A program made the position numbers and the translations under genes. The notes under the pieces were generated by a model that was not told where the DNA came from, searched no databases, and worked only from the letters and a program-made list of their open reading frames with translations. Of a DNA stretch of 64,000 nt, positions 8,101 to 16,298 are shown piece by piece. Source of the stretch: Chlamydiales bacterium. Lineage in GTDB: Bacteria; Chlamydiota; Chlamydiia; Chlamydiales; JAAKFR01. How positions within the stretch are numbered: position 1 is the first letter of the stretch; every line of letters starts with the position of its first letter. The stretch spans positions 62,001 to 126,000 of the forward strand of contig JACKPM010000002.1 of the NCBI GenBank assembly GCA_024233495.1, in the 5' to 3' direction.

Positions 8101-9303
8101 ATCGCCTCGCTGAATCATCTTCTTTGCAGAACGAATTGTGTAGACGTGCCCCAAATCTTTCAATCGCTTCACAATGAACGGCTCAAAAAGCTCAAGCGCC
8201 ATCTCTTTTGGAAGACCACACTGATTGAACTTCAGCTCCGGGCCTACAATAATGACCGAACGGCCAGAGTAGTCCACGCGTTTACCTAGAAGGTTTTGAC
8301 GGAAACGTCCGTTTTTCCCTTTCAACATCTCTGAAAGAGACTTAAGCGGTCTATTTCCAGCGCCCATCACTGGGTGGCCATGCCTTCCGTTGTCAAAGAG
8401 TGCGTCAACAGCCTCTTGCAACATGCGCTTCTCGTTGCGTACAATCACATCAGGCGTCTTGAGACGCAAGATTGCTTTAAGACGATTGTTTCTGTTGATC
8501 ACACGTCTGTAGAGGTCATTCAAGTCAGAAGTCGCAAAGCGACCTCCATCAAGAGGAACAAGAGGACGGAGATCAGGTGGAATGACTGGAACAGACCCCA
8601 TCACCATCCAATCTGGCTGGTTAGTGGAGCTTACAAATCCCTCTACGATCTTCAAACGCTTCGCTAACTTCATGCGCGCTTGCATTGATTTTGTACGACG
8701 CAGCTTATCTTTCAGCTCAACAAGAAGAGTTGTGAGATCTTCTGTGCGGAGAAGTTCAGCAATCGCTTCACCTCCCATCATCGCTGTAAAGGAGTCTCTT
8801 CCCCACTTCTCGATTGCTTCACGATACTCAGTATCATTAAGCCTTTGCTTTTTCTCAAGCTCGGTGCTACCTGGATCGGTTACAATGTACTCTTCATAGT
8901 AGATGACGCGCTCGAGGTCAGTTGCTGACATGCCTAGAACGTTTCCGATGCGTGAAGGCATCGTCTTGAAGAACCAAATGTGCACAACAGGAACCGCTAG
9001 CTCAATGTGCGCCATGCGCTCTCTTCTTACCTTAGAAAGCGTCACCTCGACACCGCAGCGGTCGCAAACAATGCCCTTGTGTTTGATTTTCTTGTACTTT
9101 CCGCAAGCACACTCCCAATCCTTTGTAGGGCCGAAAATCTTTTCACAGAAAAGACCACCCTTCTCAGGCTTGAATGTGCGGTAGTTGATCGTTTCAGGCT
9201 TCTTGATCTCACCACGTGACCATTTATCTTTGATCACAGCATCGGAAGCGATCCCGATGTTTAGCTTATCAAATACTCCCTCTTGAAGATCTTCTTCAAA
9301 CAT
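5158..9303 (-). CDS. rpoC: DNA-directed RNA polymerase subunit beta'
   Basis: 1,381 aa, full length for a chlamydial beta' subunit. The N-terminal zinc site uses C65, C67, C80 and C83 (WECACGKY, IVCDRCGVEV). The catalytic Mg-binding loop NADFDGDQMAVH is at about residues 455-466. The second zinc cluster is seen in DDCGTLNG and CESKRGICAMCYG. The bridge/trigger region includes GEPGTQLTMRTFHLGG. It forms the active-site half of RNA polymerase with RpoB, which lies 16 bp upstream. The ATG at 9303 (MFEEDLQEGVFDKL) suits the family. A strong terminator follows the stop codon. Nothing unusual. Confidence 0.99.
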   Translation of the reverse strand: MFEEDLQEGVFDKLNIGIASDAVIKDKWSRGEIKKPETINYRTFKPEKGGLFCEKIFGPTKDWECACGKYKKIKHKGIVCDRCGVEVTLSKVRRERMAHIELAVPVVHIWFFKTMPSRIGNVLGMSATDLERVIYYEEYIVTDPGSTELEKKQRLNDTEYREAIEKWGRDSFTAMMGGEAIAELLRTEDLTTLLVELKDKLRRTKSMQARMKLAKRLKIVEGFVSSTNQPDWMVMGSVPVIPPDLRPLVPLDGGRFATSDLNDLYRRVINRNNRLKAILRLKTPDVIVRNEKRMLQEAVDALFDNGRHGHPVMGAGNRPLKSLSEMLKGKNGRFRQNLLGKRVDYSGRSVIIVGPELKFNQCGLPKEMALELFEPFIVKRLKDLGHVYTIRSAKKMIQRGDAEVWDVLEEIIKGHPVMLNRAPTLHRLGIQAFEPVLIEGKAIRIHPLVCAAFNADFDGDQMAVHVPLSLEAQLETKVLMMAPDNIFLPSSGKPVATPSKDMTLGLYYLMADPVYFPEKTKVFRDTNEVLLALAAADSEVKFQELDNKLDRLDQVGRGLHIHEKIKLRVEGGIIETTPGRVIFNTIVPKQLGFQNYSMPSKRMSALILECYKKVGLEATVKFLDDLKDLGFSQATKAAVSMGIKDVKIPEEKVETLRRAHERVALVKKQYEDGIITDGERKSKIISIWTEVSDNLSEEIVREVAKVSNAQHNPLFLMIDSGARGNKSQLKQLGALRGLMAKPTGEIIESPITSNFREGLTVLEYSISSHGARKGLSDTALKTADSGYLTRRLVDVAQDVIVTEDDCGTLNGIDVSAIRQGTEELLPLKDRIFGRTVADDIYQPGDSKKKLASAGDILTILQAEAIDDAGIETVRIRSALTCESKRGICAMCYGINLANGRKVGLGESVGTIAAQSIGEPGTQLTMRTFHLGGIASASFSPEVEADADGVVVYLDLRTVQDEEGNHLVLNKNGALHLVRDEGRTLEDYKKLLSTKSIEPIQSSPLEVGAKILFEDGAKVKKGNKVAEIELHNIPIICDRPGFIKYEDLVEGISTDKETNEQTGLVELIVKQHRGELHPQIAIYADKDLKELVGTYAIPAGAIISVAEKEEVKAGRTLARLPRSAIKTKDITGGLPRVAELVEARKPKDAAEIAKIDGVIDFRGVQKSKRIVVVKNEATGMEEEHLVPLTKHLIVQRGDSILKGQQLTDGLVVPHEILEICGVRELQKYLVNEVQEVYRFQGVDINDKHVEIIVRQMLQKVRVIDPGDTTLLFGEEVNKKAFYEENRRTLEEGGKPAQAAPLLLGITKASLGTESFISAASFQDTTRVLTEAACAGKTDYLLGFKENVIMGHMIPGGTGFETHSRVKHFIDKEEEEFVFDFAS

Positions 9304-9319
9304 GCAAATGCTCCGTAAA

Positions 9320-12300
9320 TTATTCTTCCTCTACTACCAGCGGCCGTACATCTAGCCCCAATCCCTGCATCTCTTTTATCAAGACATTGAAGGATTCTGG
9401 TGTTCCCGTCTTCAATAGGTTTTCCCCTTTTACGATTGACTCGTAAATACGGGTTCTTCCTTGGACGTCATCTGACTTGACGGTCAAGATCTCTTGCAAC
9501 ACGTGCGCCGCACCATAAGCTTCAAGCGCCCATACTTCCATCTCACCGAAGCGCTGACCACCCATTTGAGCTTTACCGCCGAGTGGCTGCTGTGTGACAA
9601 GTGAGTAAGGGCCGATTGAGCGTGCGTGAATCTTGTCAGCAACAAGGTGAGAGAGCTTCAACATATAGATGTAGCCAATCACCGCGCGGCTGTCAAAACG
9701 CTCTCCTGTACGGCCGTCGTAGAGCCACGACTTACCATCATCAGGAAGGTTTTGCTCACGCATCATCTCCCAAATGCGCTCTTCTGGGAAGCCTTCGAAG
9801 ACTGGCGTCTTACAGTAGATGCCCGCTTTCTTCGCTGCAAAGCCGAGGTGGGTCTCCAAAACCTGACCCATGTTCATCCGGCTTGGTACCCCGAGAGGGT
9901 TGAGGATGATTTCAATTGTTTGCCCAGTTGGCATGTATGGCATATCGGCTTCAGGCACGATCTTAGAGACCACCCCTTTGTTACCATGCCGTCCTGCCAT
10001 CTTGTCACCGACTTGCAGCTTACGCTTTGAAGCAACATACACCTTTACCTGACGAATCACACCAGGATCAAGGTCTGTATCACCCTTGCGGAGCTGCTCG
10101 AGTTCCATCTTGTAGTCTTGCTCAAGCTTCTGGAGCTGAGTTTCGCTATCACGCAAGATAGTACGTAGAAGGTCATAGTTGTCGTTGTGCTCCATGATGA
10201 GATCAATTGGATCTTCATTTTCAAGCACCTCGATAAGCTCTTGCGTGAAGAGAGCTCCTTTTGGCACTAGCTCCTCAGCTGTACGACGATGAATAATCGG
10301 CGCCGCAGCTTTGTCGTTGAGCAAAAGAGCGCCCAACTTCTCATGCTTCTCCATCTTCAGACGTGTCTGCTTTAGCTTGTACTCTTTTTGCAGATCTTTC
10401 AGGTGAGAAGCCTCTTCAACAAGCTCATCATCAGTCTTGGAGAGACGATCACGACGGCTAAACACCTTCACATCCATTACCACCCCTTCCGTTCCTGGAG
10501 GGACAGTCAAGGAGGCGTCTTTTACATCAGCAGCCTTCTCACCAAAGATCGCTCTTAAGAGACGCTCTTCAGGAGCAAGCTCTGTCTCAGACTTCGGTGT
10601 AATCTTCCCAACCAAGATATCGCCTGGCTTCACCTCAGCACCGATGCGGATGATGCCATCCTCACCGAGGTTGAGAAGTGCCTCTTCGCTCACATTAGGA
10701 ATATCGCGCGTGATTTCTTCTTTTCCAAGTTTTGTATCACGAGCAGTCAACTCAAATTCTTCGATATAAATAGATGTGTACGTGTCCTCACGAATCAACT
10801 TCTCAGAGATGATGATCGCATCCTCGTAGTTGTATCCAAACCACGGCATGAAGGCAACAAGCACATTCTTTCCAAGGGCGATCTCACCTTTGTCTGTCGC
10901 TGGACCATCGGCAATCACATCACCAGCAATCACCGTGTCTTTCACATTGACAAGAGGAACTTGGTTGATTGATGTGCCCGCATTTGAACGCATGAATTTC
11001 TTCAACTCATACGTGCGCTTCTCCATCAAGTTTTTCTTTGATGCAATGACAATTTTGTTTCCATCTACATAGTCTACAACACCGTCTTCTTCAGCGATGA
11101 TCACAGCACCTGAGTCGCGCGCTGCTCTCGCTTCTAGTCCTGTTCCTACAAGAGGAGCTTCAGGGATAAGGAGAGGCACCGCTTGTCTCTGCATGTTTGA
11201 GCCCATCAGAGCGCGGTTCGCATCGTCGTGTTCCAAGAAGGGAATCAAACCAGTCACAATTGAGACGAGCTGCTTTGGCGACACATCCATGTGCGTCACT
11301 TTTTCAGTCTCAATCTCCAACGCCTCCCCTTCAAAACGAGCCCAACAAATAGGCTCTAAGAACATGTTGTTCTCATCTAAAGGAGCGGAAGCCTGTGCAA
11401 TCACACAGTCCTCTTCCATGTCAGCTGTCATGTACTCGATCTCATCGGTTACGATGCCGTTGTTTACCTTGCGGTATGGCGTCTCAATGAAACCAAATTC
11501 GTTGATCTTTGCAAAAGAGGATAAAGAGGTGATCAAACCAATGTTCGGTCCCTCAGGTGTCTCAATTGGGCAAATACGACCGTAATGACTTGCATGCACG
11601 TCACGCACTTCAAAGCCTGCACGCTCACGGTTCAAGCCACCAGGCCCCAAGCTTGAAAGACGACGTTTATGCGTCAACTCTGCAACTGGGTTTGTCTGAT
11701 CCATGAACTGAGAGAGCTGTGAACGGCCGAAGAAATCCTTCAACACACCTGCCAAGCCCTTTGCGGAAATAATCTTTCCAGGAGTCAATGTGTCAGAAGA
11801 GAAGTCGAAAAGATTCATCCGCTCACGGATGATTTTCTCCATTCTTGCTAACCCAACGCGACACTGGTTTTGAATCAATTCACCTACTGAGCGCACGCGG
11901 CGGTTGCCCAAGTGATCAATATCATCAATTGAAGCACCTTTCTCGCCCATCTTAAGAGCAATCAAGTACTTCAAGGCACCGATGATGTCCTCTTTACGTA
12001 GTGTAACAGTAGAAAGCGTCTCATCATCGATAGAGAAGCCAAGCTTTCTGTTCAACTTGTAACGTCCTACACGTCCCAGATTGTACCGCTTAGGATCAAA
12101 GAAAAGACGCATAATCACAGAGCGAGCATTTGAAAGTGTTGCTGGCTCACCTGGACGAATCTTGCGATAAAAGTCCTTCAAGGCTGCTTCATAAGAGTCT
12201 GTTGGATCCTTCGCCAACATCTTGATTATCGGGTGGTTTTCATCAGCGTCAGTCGCAATTGAAAGCTCTTTGATACCGAGGTCCACGATGCGTTTCAACA

Positions 12301-13084
12301 TTGCAGTTGAAAGCTTCTCACCAGCCTTCCCATAAACAAGACCGCTCTCTTCATCTGCAACATCGACTGCAAGCACTTTGCCCACAAGCTTTGCAAAGTC
12401 CTTCTCACCACCAATCTTTACCTTCTCAATCTTGAAGAACTCTTCTAGGATATCAGCATCAGAAGAATAGCCAAGAGCACGTATAAACGTGGTTGCCAAA
12501 ATTTTGCGACGACGCTTCTTGCGGTCGATATAGACATAAATCAAATCGTGCATGTCTACAGCGGCTTCCAGCCAGCTACCGCGATAAGGAATAATACGGA
12601 AAGAACTTAGCATCATTCCTTTAGGATGACGCTCTTGCTCAAAATTGATTCCTGGTGATCTGTGAAGCTGGGAAACCACAACACGCTCAGCACCATTTAT
12701 AATAAAGGTTCCCTTTTCAGTCATAATGGGGATTGTGCCCATATAGACTTCTTCTTCCTTGATACCCGTCTCGTCTGTGAGACGGAAACGCACTTTTAGC
12801 GTCACATTGTAAGTGATGCCACGGCGGATACACTCCTCAGGGGCATACTTTGGTACACCAAGGCTGTATGAGAGGTATTCGATACAGGTTTTTTCATCGT
12901 ACGATTTGATCGGAAAGACTTCAGTAAAAACCTCCTGGAGGCCCATGTTGTCCCGCTCTTCGGGATATCTATCAGCTTGTAAAAATTGATTGTACGACTT
13001 AATTTGGATTTCGATCAGGTTAGGTAGGTCGATAATCTCTTGTTTCTTGATGAAACTTACCCGATCTGGTCGTCTTTTTAGCAT
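9320..13084 (-). CDS. rpoB: DNA-directed RNA polymerase subunit beta
   Basis: 1,254 aa, normal chlamydial length. Hallmarks: RSPGINFEQERHPKG in the N-terminal lobe, the rifampicin-pocket region (FFGRSQLSQFMDQTNPVAEL followed by KRRLSSLGPGGLNRERAGF), CPIETPEGPNIGLI, MPWFGYNYEDAI, VASKRKLQVGDKMAGRHGNKG, and the C-terminal GGKAQMGGQRFGEMEVWALE. AAGGAG lies just upstream of the ATG at 13084. Transcribed from the rpl genes through a 117-bp leader with three hairpins and followed at once by rpoC. The visible rifampicin-pocket residues look wild-type. Confidence 0.99.
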   Translation of the reverse strand: MLKRRPDRVSFIKKQEIIDLPNLIEIQIKSYNQFLQADRYPEERDNMGLQEVFTEVFPIKSYDEKTCIEYLSYSLGVPKYAPEECIRRGITYNVTLKVRFRLTDETGIKEEEVYMGTIPIMTEKGTFIINGAERVVVSQLHRSPGINFEQERHPKGMMLSSFRIIPYRGSWLEAAVDMHDLIYVYIDRKKRRRKILATTFIRALGYSSDADILEEFFKIEKVKIGGEKDFAKLVGKVLAVDVADEESGLVYGKAGEKLSTAMLKRIVDLGIKELSIATDADENHPIIKMLAKDPTDSYEAALKDFYRKIRPGEPATLSNARSVIMRLFFDPKRYNLGRVGRYKLNRKLGFSIDDETLSTVTLRKEDIIGALKYLIALKMGEKGASIDDIDHLGNRRVRSVGELIQNQCRVGLARMEKIIRERMNLFDFSSDTLTPGKIISAKGLAGVLKDFFGRSQLSQFMDQTNPVAELTHKRRLSSLGPGGLNRERAGFEVRDVHASHYGRICPIETPEGPNIGLITSLSSFAKINEFGFIETPYRKVNNGIVTDEIEYMTADMEEDCVIAQASAPLDENNMFLEPICWARFEGEALEIETEKVTHMDVSPKQLVSIVTGLIPFLEHDDANRALMGSNMQRQAVPLLIPEAPLVGTGLEARAARDSGAVIIAEEDGVVDYVDGNKIVIASKKNLMEKRTYELKKFMRSNAGTSINQVPLVNVKDTVIAGDVIADGPATDKGEIALGKNVLVAFMPWFGYNYEDAIIISEKLIREDTYTSIYIEEFELTARDTKLGKEEITRDIPNVSEEALLNLGEDGIIRIGAEVKPGDILVGKITPKSETELAPEERLLRAIFGEKAADVKDASLTVPPGTEGVVMDVKVFSRRDRLSKTDDELVEEASHLKDLQKEYKLKQTRLKMEKHEKLGALLLNDKAAAPIIHRRTAEELVPKGALFTQELIEVLENEDPIDLIMEHNDNYDLLRTILRDSETQLQKLEQDYKMELEQLRKGDTDLDPGVIRQVKVYVASKRKLQVGDKMAGRHGNKGVVSKIVPEADMPYMPTGQTIEIILNPLGVPSRMNMGQVLETHLGFAAKKAGIYCKTPVFEGFPEERIWEMMREQNLPDDGKSWLYDGRTGERFDSRAVIGYIYMLKLSHLVADKIHARSIGPYSLVTQQPLGGKAQMGGQRFGEMEVWALEAYGAAHVLQEILTVKSDDVQGRTRIYESIVKGENLLKTGTPESFNVLIKEMQGLGLDVRPLVVEEE

Positions 13085-13104
13085 ATGCTAGCGCTCCTTG
13101 AAAT

Positions 13105-13194
13105 GACAAAAAGCCCCCGCGCCTAAAGGCGCGAAGGAATCTTCCTCACCCGAAAGTGAGGGTATACACTTAGGGAGGGCAATAACCCCCTCCC
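13105..13194 (-). promoter_or_regulatory. Hairpin-rich rplL-rpoB intergenic leader (likely attenuator/processing site)
   Basis: On the minus strand three stem-loops follow rplL in order: GGGAGGG/CCCTCCC (13173-13194), CCTCAC-TTTCGG-GTGAGG (13144-13161), and CGCGCC-TTTA-GGCGCG (13118-13133) followed by GGGGCTTTTTG. The last resembles a weak terminator. An attenuator and an RNase III site at this place are known in Escherichia coli; the same role here is inferred. Confidence 0.6.
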
Positions 13195-13201
13195 GTCAAA
13201 A

Positions 13202-13597
13202 TTAAAGTCCCTTAAGTGTGACTTTTCCGCCTGCAGCTTCGACCTTTTTCTGGATCTCTTCTGCATCAGCCTTAGACGTGCTGTCTTTCAACACTTTAGG
13301 CGGATTTTCTGCGATCTCTTTCGCCTCTTTTAGGCCAAGACCAGTCACTTCACGAACCACCTTAATGATGCCGATTTTCTTATCAGCAGGTGAATCTGTA
13401 AGTGAGACTTCGAATTCAGTTGACTCTGCTGCTGCTGGAGCTGCTTCGCCACCAGCTGCAGGAGCTACCATTGCGACAGCAGGAGCTGCTGCCGTTACAT
13501 CCCACTCTTCTTCAAGACGCTTCTTAAGCTCAGCAAGTTCTACGACTTTCAGATTGCTAAGCGTTTCTACGATTTTATCCAATGTTTCTGTAGCCAC
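13202..13597 (-). CDS. rplL: 50S ribosomal protein L7/L12
   Basis: 131 aa. N-terminal dimerisation helices (ETLDKIVETLSNLKVVELAEL), an Ala/Pro-rich hinge (about 36-60) and the C-terminal factor-binding domain (KKIGIIKVVREVTGLGLKEA, LKEAKEIAENPPKVLK). It forms the ribosomal stalk with L10 and recruits EF-Tu and EF-G. It lies 23 bp after rplJ. The start MATETLDKIV fits the family. Confidence 0.98.
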   Translation of the reverse strand: MATETLDKIVETLSNLKVVELAELKKRLEEEWDVTAAAPAVAMVAPAAGGEAAPAAAESTEFEVSLTDSPADKKIGIIKVVREVTGLGLKEAKEIAENPPKVLKDSTSKADAEEIQKKVEAAGGKVTLKGL

Positions 13598-13620
13598 GTT
13601 TAAACCTCTCTTTGACTAGA

Positions 13621-14130
13621 TTATTTTTTACTCTTCTCTTCTAAGCAGTGGAGCACACTAGTGAGTACTGCATTCATTGCACCAACAGTTTGGCTCAATG
13701 GTGCTTGGAGCAAGCCAACAATTTGAGCACGCAGCTCATTTAGGCTTGGTAGTTTCGCCACAGCAATAACTTCTTCAGCACTCATTAGCTGCCCATCCAT
13801 ATGTCCTGCTAAGACAGAGATAGCGTCAGCATTTTGTTCGCCGTACTTCACAGCCTTTTTGGCAAGACCACTAGCATCCTCATGTGCAAAAAGAACACCA
13901 ACGTGCCCCTCAAATGTTCCATCATCGAATTCGATTCCAAGAGCATTCGCTGCTTTAATGAAAACACGCTTCTTCACCACTTCGAATTCACCGCCAATCT
14001 CAGCTATCGAATCACGAAATTCCCGAGATTTCCCAGCTCCAAAGCCCTGGTAGCGCGCGACGATGAAGCCATTTGACTTCTCAATCTTTTCCTTGATTTC
14101 GTCTAGTAGAAATTGTTTTTCTGCTCGCAT
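13621..14130 (-). CDS. rplJ: 50S ribosomal protein L10
   Basis: 169 aa from the ATG at 14130 (MRAEKQFLLDEIKEKI), which has GAGGT 7-8 nt upstream. The longer frame from 14160 adds ten non-conserved residues and overlaps the translation signals. L10 anchors L7/L12 dimers to the ribosome. The C-terminal helix that binds L12 is visible (LRAQIVGLLQAPLSQTVGAM). It lies 10 bp downstream of rplA, in the standard rplKAJL order. Confidence 0.97.
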   Translation of the reverse strand: MRAEKQFLLDEIKEKIEKSNGFIVARYQGFGAGKSREFRDSIAEIGGEFEVVKKRVFIKAANALGIEFDDGTFEGHVGVLFAHEDASGLAKKAVKYGEQNADAISVLAGHMDGQLMSAEEVIAVAKLPSLNELRAQIVGLLQAPLSQTVGAMNAVLTSVLHCLEEKSKK

Positions 14131-14140
14131 TGTTGGACCT

Positions 14141-14839
14141 CTATGTTGCCGGTATTTCATTTCGATCGATTTTAAGCCCTGGCCCCATTGTGGAGCTTAG
14201 AGCAAACGACTGGAAATACTGCCCTTTTGCGGCAGCAGGTTTTGCGCGTGCCATTGCGAGGAGAAGTGTGCGGATATTCTCCACTAGAGCATCTGCTGCA
14301 AAAGAAAGCTTTCCAACTCTACAGTTGCAAACTCCTCTCTTGTCAAGCTTAAACTCAATCTTTCCTCCCATCATCTCCTTAACTGCAGTCGCTACATCAG
14401 TCGTAACGTTTCCAGCTTTTGGAGTTGGCATCAATCCACGAGGACCGAGCACTTTACCAAGTTTTCCTACCTCCCGCATCATGTCAGGAGTTGTCACCAC
14501 CGCATCAAAGTCGGTCCATCCAGCTTGAACTTTTGTTAGAAGCTCATCACTTCCCGCGTAAGTAGCGCCTGCATCAAGCGCCTCTTGCACCTTGTCTCCT
14601 TTTGCGAAAACAAGAACGCGAAGTGATTGGCCTGTCCCGTTCGGTAAGGAGACAGTGCCACGGACTTGTTGATCAGACTTTCTTGAGTCTACACCTAGTT
14701 TGATGGAGACCTCAACCGTCTGGTCAAATTTGACGGGTGGGCACTTCTTTAGAATAGCGACTGCGTCTTCAAGGGTGTACTTCTTTTCGGAATCCACCGT
14801 CTTCGCAATCTCCCGATATCTTTTACTTCTTCGTGCCAT
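14141..14839 (-). CDS. rplA: 50S ribosomal protein L1
   Basis: 232 aa. Begins MARRSKRYREIAKTVDSEKK and includes SIKLGVDSRKSDQQVRGTV, LPNGTGQSLRVLVFAKG, and the signature LGPRGLMPTPKAGNVT with GGKIEFKLDKRGVCN. It binds 23S rRNA at the L1 stalk and represses its own operon in bacteria where this was studied. It is 2 bp after the rplK stop. No anomalies. Confidence 0.98.
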   Translation of the reverse strand: MARRSKRYREIAKTVDSEKKYTLEDAVAILKKCPPVKFDQTVEVSIKLGVDSRKSDQQVRGTVSLPNGTGQSLRVLVFAKGDKVQEALDAGATYAGSDELLTKVQAGWTDFDAVVTTPDMMREVGKLGKVLGPRGLMPTPKAGNVTTDVATAVKEMMGGKIEFKLDKRGVCNCRVGKLSFAADALVENIRTLLLAMARAKPAAAKGQYFQSFALSSTMGPGLKIDRNEIPAT

Positions 14840-14841
14840 GA

Positions 14842-15285
14842 TTAATCTTCTTCGTCATAGTTTGGTTCTACATCGATTCCCATACTCTTTGCTGTGCCCG
14901 CTACAAGCCTCTTTGCAGAGCGCTTACAACGCACACCTAGATCTGGGTACTTCTTTTCGGCAACAGCAGCGACTTGCGCTTTTGTCATTTTGCCAACCTT
15001 ATCTCTGTTTGGAACAGAAGAGCCTTTTGCAAGCCCCATCTCCTTTAAAATGAGACGAGACATGGGAGGCTGCTTTGTGATAAAGGAAAAACTTTTATCT
15101 TGATAGACAGTAATAACAACGGGGAGAATGTCTCCGCCCATGTCTTTTGTCTTTGCATTAAACTCTTGACAGAAGCCCATAATGTTAACGCCTGCAGCAC
15201 CAAGTGCAGGACCAATAGGAGGGGCAGGATTTGCCTTCCCAGCTGGGATCTGGAGCTTAATTACTTTTACTACTTTTTTTGCCAT
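14842..15285 (-). CDS. rplK: 50S ribosomal protein L11
   Basis: 147 aa. Seen: KLQIPAGKANPAPPIGPALG with the proline-rich N-terminal domain, AAGVNIMGFCQEFNAKT, and the C-terminal rRNA-binding domain (NRDKVGKMTKAQVAAVAEKK, GTAKSMGIDV). It forms the GTPase-associated centre. GGAA precedes the ATG at 15285. Lies 52 bp downstream of nusG. Confidence 0.98.
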   Translation of the reverse strand: MAKKVVKVIKLQIPAGKANPAPPIGPALGAAGVNIMGFCQEFNAKTKDMGGDILPVVITVYQDKSFSFITKQPPMSRLILKEMGLAKGSSVPNRDKVGKMTKAQVAAVAEKKYPDLGVRCKRSAKRLVAGTAKSMGIDVEPNYDEED

Positions 15286-15337
15286 TGTAAATTCCTTCCT
15301 AAAGGGCGATCATTATAGAGGCCTTTCACTTTAGACT

Positions 15338-15880
15338 TCAAGAGTTTTCAGGTCCTACCTCTTCAACTTGCCAAAATTCTAGATCATCGACGCGTGTATC
15401 CCGCCCAAAGATCGAAACCATTACAGAGAGACGGCCCTTGTCGTGGAACACTTCTGAAACTGTTCCCATAAAGTTGACAAAGACACCCTCATTAATTTTA
15501 ACGCGATCACCCACATTAAATTTATGTTTTTGGGTAATTTCTCCCTCTTTTGAAGCTAGGTCGCTCAAGATTTGATTCACTTCGGCATCAGAAAGAGCTG
15601 TCGGCTTTTCACCACCAAGAAAATCTATCACGCCGTTTGTTGCTTTTACGTACTGCCAGGAGTCATCAGAAAGGGTCATGCGGATTAGCACATAGCCAGG
15701 CCAAATACGCTTTTCGGAGACTTTTTGCTCCCCGCCCTTAACTTCCATCACATTTTCGGTAGGAATTAGCACTTCCTCGATCAAATCGAGAACGCCAGAA
15801 GCCTCCCTGAAATCCTCAAGCGTCTTCTTAACCTTACGCTCTTGGGCCGTAAAAACTTGAACTACATACCATTTGGACAT
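15338..15880 (-). CDS. nusG: Transcription termination/antitermination protein NusG
   Basis: 180 aa. The NGN domain begins MSKWYVVQVFTAQERKVKK and includes KRIWPGYVLIRM and FLGGEKPTALSD. The C-terminal KOW domain is KFNVGDRVKINEGVFVNFMG. NusG binds RNA polymerase through beta' and couples it to Rho or to S10. It is 4 bp downstream of secE, as in most bacteria. Confidence 0.98.
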   Translation of the reverse strand: MSKWYVVQVFTAQERKVKKTLEDFREASGVLDLIEEVLIPTENVMEVKGGEQKVSEKRIWPGYVLIRMTLSDDSWQYVKATNGVIDFLGGEKPTALSDAEVNQILSDLASKEGEITQKHKFNVGDRVKINEGVFVNFMGTVSEVFHDKGRLSVMVSIFGRDTRVDDLEFWQVEEVGPENS

Positions 15881-15884
15881 AAAA

Positions 15885-16160
15885 TTATCCTACCATCCAC
15901 TTAACTAGAAAATTAATGATTCCTAACCCACCTCGAAGCATAATATCGATAAGGTAGATAGAGAATCCGAAGAGGAAGATGCATGACACTACAATCTTCG
16001 TATAGGACTTCAACTCATCCTTTGTGGTCCATTCTACTCTTTTCAACTCTTGCTTTACCTCTGCGGCAAAAGTGACGAGCTCTCTTCCCTTGGCTGCTTT
16101 CGCAGCTCCCCCCTTCTTTACGTCCATTTTTCCGATAGCCTTAGTTGTTCGCTGTACCAC
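15885..16160 (-). CDS. secE: Protein translocase subunit SecE
   Basis: 91 aa, with one C-terminal membrane helix (IVVSCIFLFGFSIYLIDIML) preceded by the conserved amphipathic segment EVKQELKRVEWTTKDEL. It starts at a GTG (16160) with GAGGAA 5-6 nt upstream. SecE clamps SecY in the inner-membrane translocon. The first 25 residues are Lys/Ala-rich and less conserved. It lies between tRNA-Trp and nusG. Confidence 0.95.
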   Translation of the reverse strand: MVQRTTKAIGKMDVKKGGAAKAAKGRELVTFAAEVKQELKRVEWTTKDELKSYTKIVVSCIFLFGFSIYLIDIMLRGGLGIINFLVKWMVG

Positions 16161-16182
16161 TTATTCCTCATTAACTTCTAAC

Positions 16183-16255
16183 CGAGTGCGGAGGGATTCG
16201 AACCCCCGACCGGCGACTTTGGAGATCGCTGCTCTACCAGCTGAGCTACACACCC
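16183..16255 (-). tRNA. trnW: tRNA-Trp (CCA)
   Basis: 73-nt cloverleaf on the minus strand: acceptor GGGTGTG/CGCACTC, D arm GCTCAGCTGGTAGAGC, anticodon arm GCGAT-CTCCAAA-GTCGC with anticodon CCA, T arm GGGGG-TTCGAAT-CCCTC, discriminator G. No encoded CCA tail. It sits between tuf and secE, as in chlamydiae. Confidence 0.95.
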
Positions 16256-16263
16256 AAAAGCAT

Positions 16264-16286
16264 CTGAGCCCCACTTAGGGGCTCAG
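16264..16286 (-). terminator. Hairpin downstream of tuf
   Basis: Perfect 9-bp stem CTGAGCCCC/GGGGCTCAG with a 5-nt loop, 12 bp after the tuf stop on the minus strand, followed by ATGCTTTTGG. The T run is short, so it is probably a weak terminator or 3' processing signal between tuf and tRNA-Trp. Confidence 0.65.
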
Positions 16287-16298
16287 ACTGCCGATCGA

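Noticed and set aside
5416..12900. Many plus-strand ORFs of 60-163 aa opposite rpoC and rpoB
   Set aside because: They are antisense shadows of highly conserved coding sequence, with no ribosome sites or protein-like composition.
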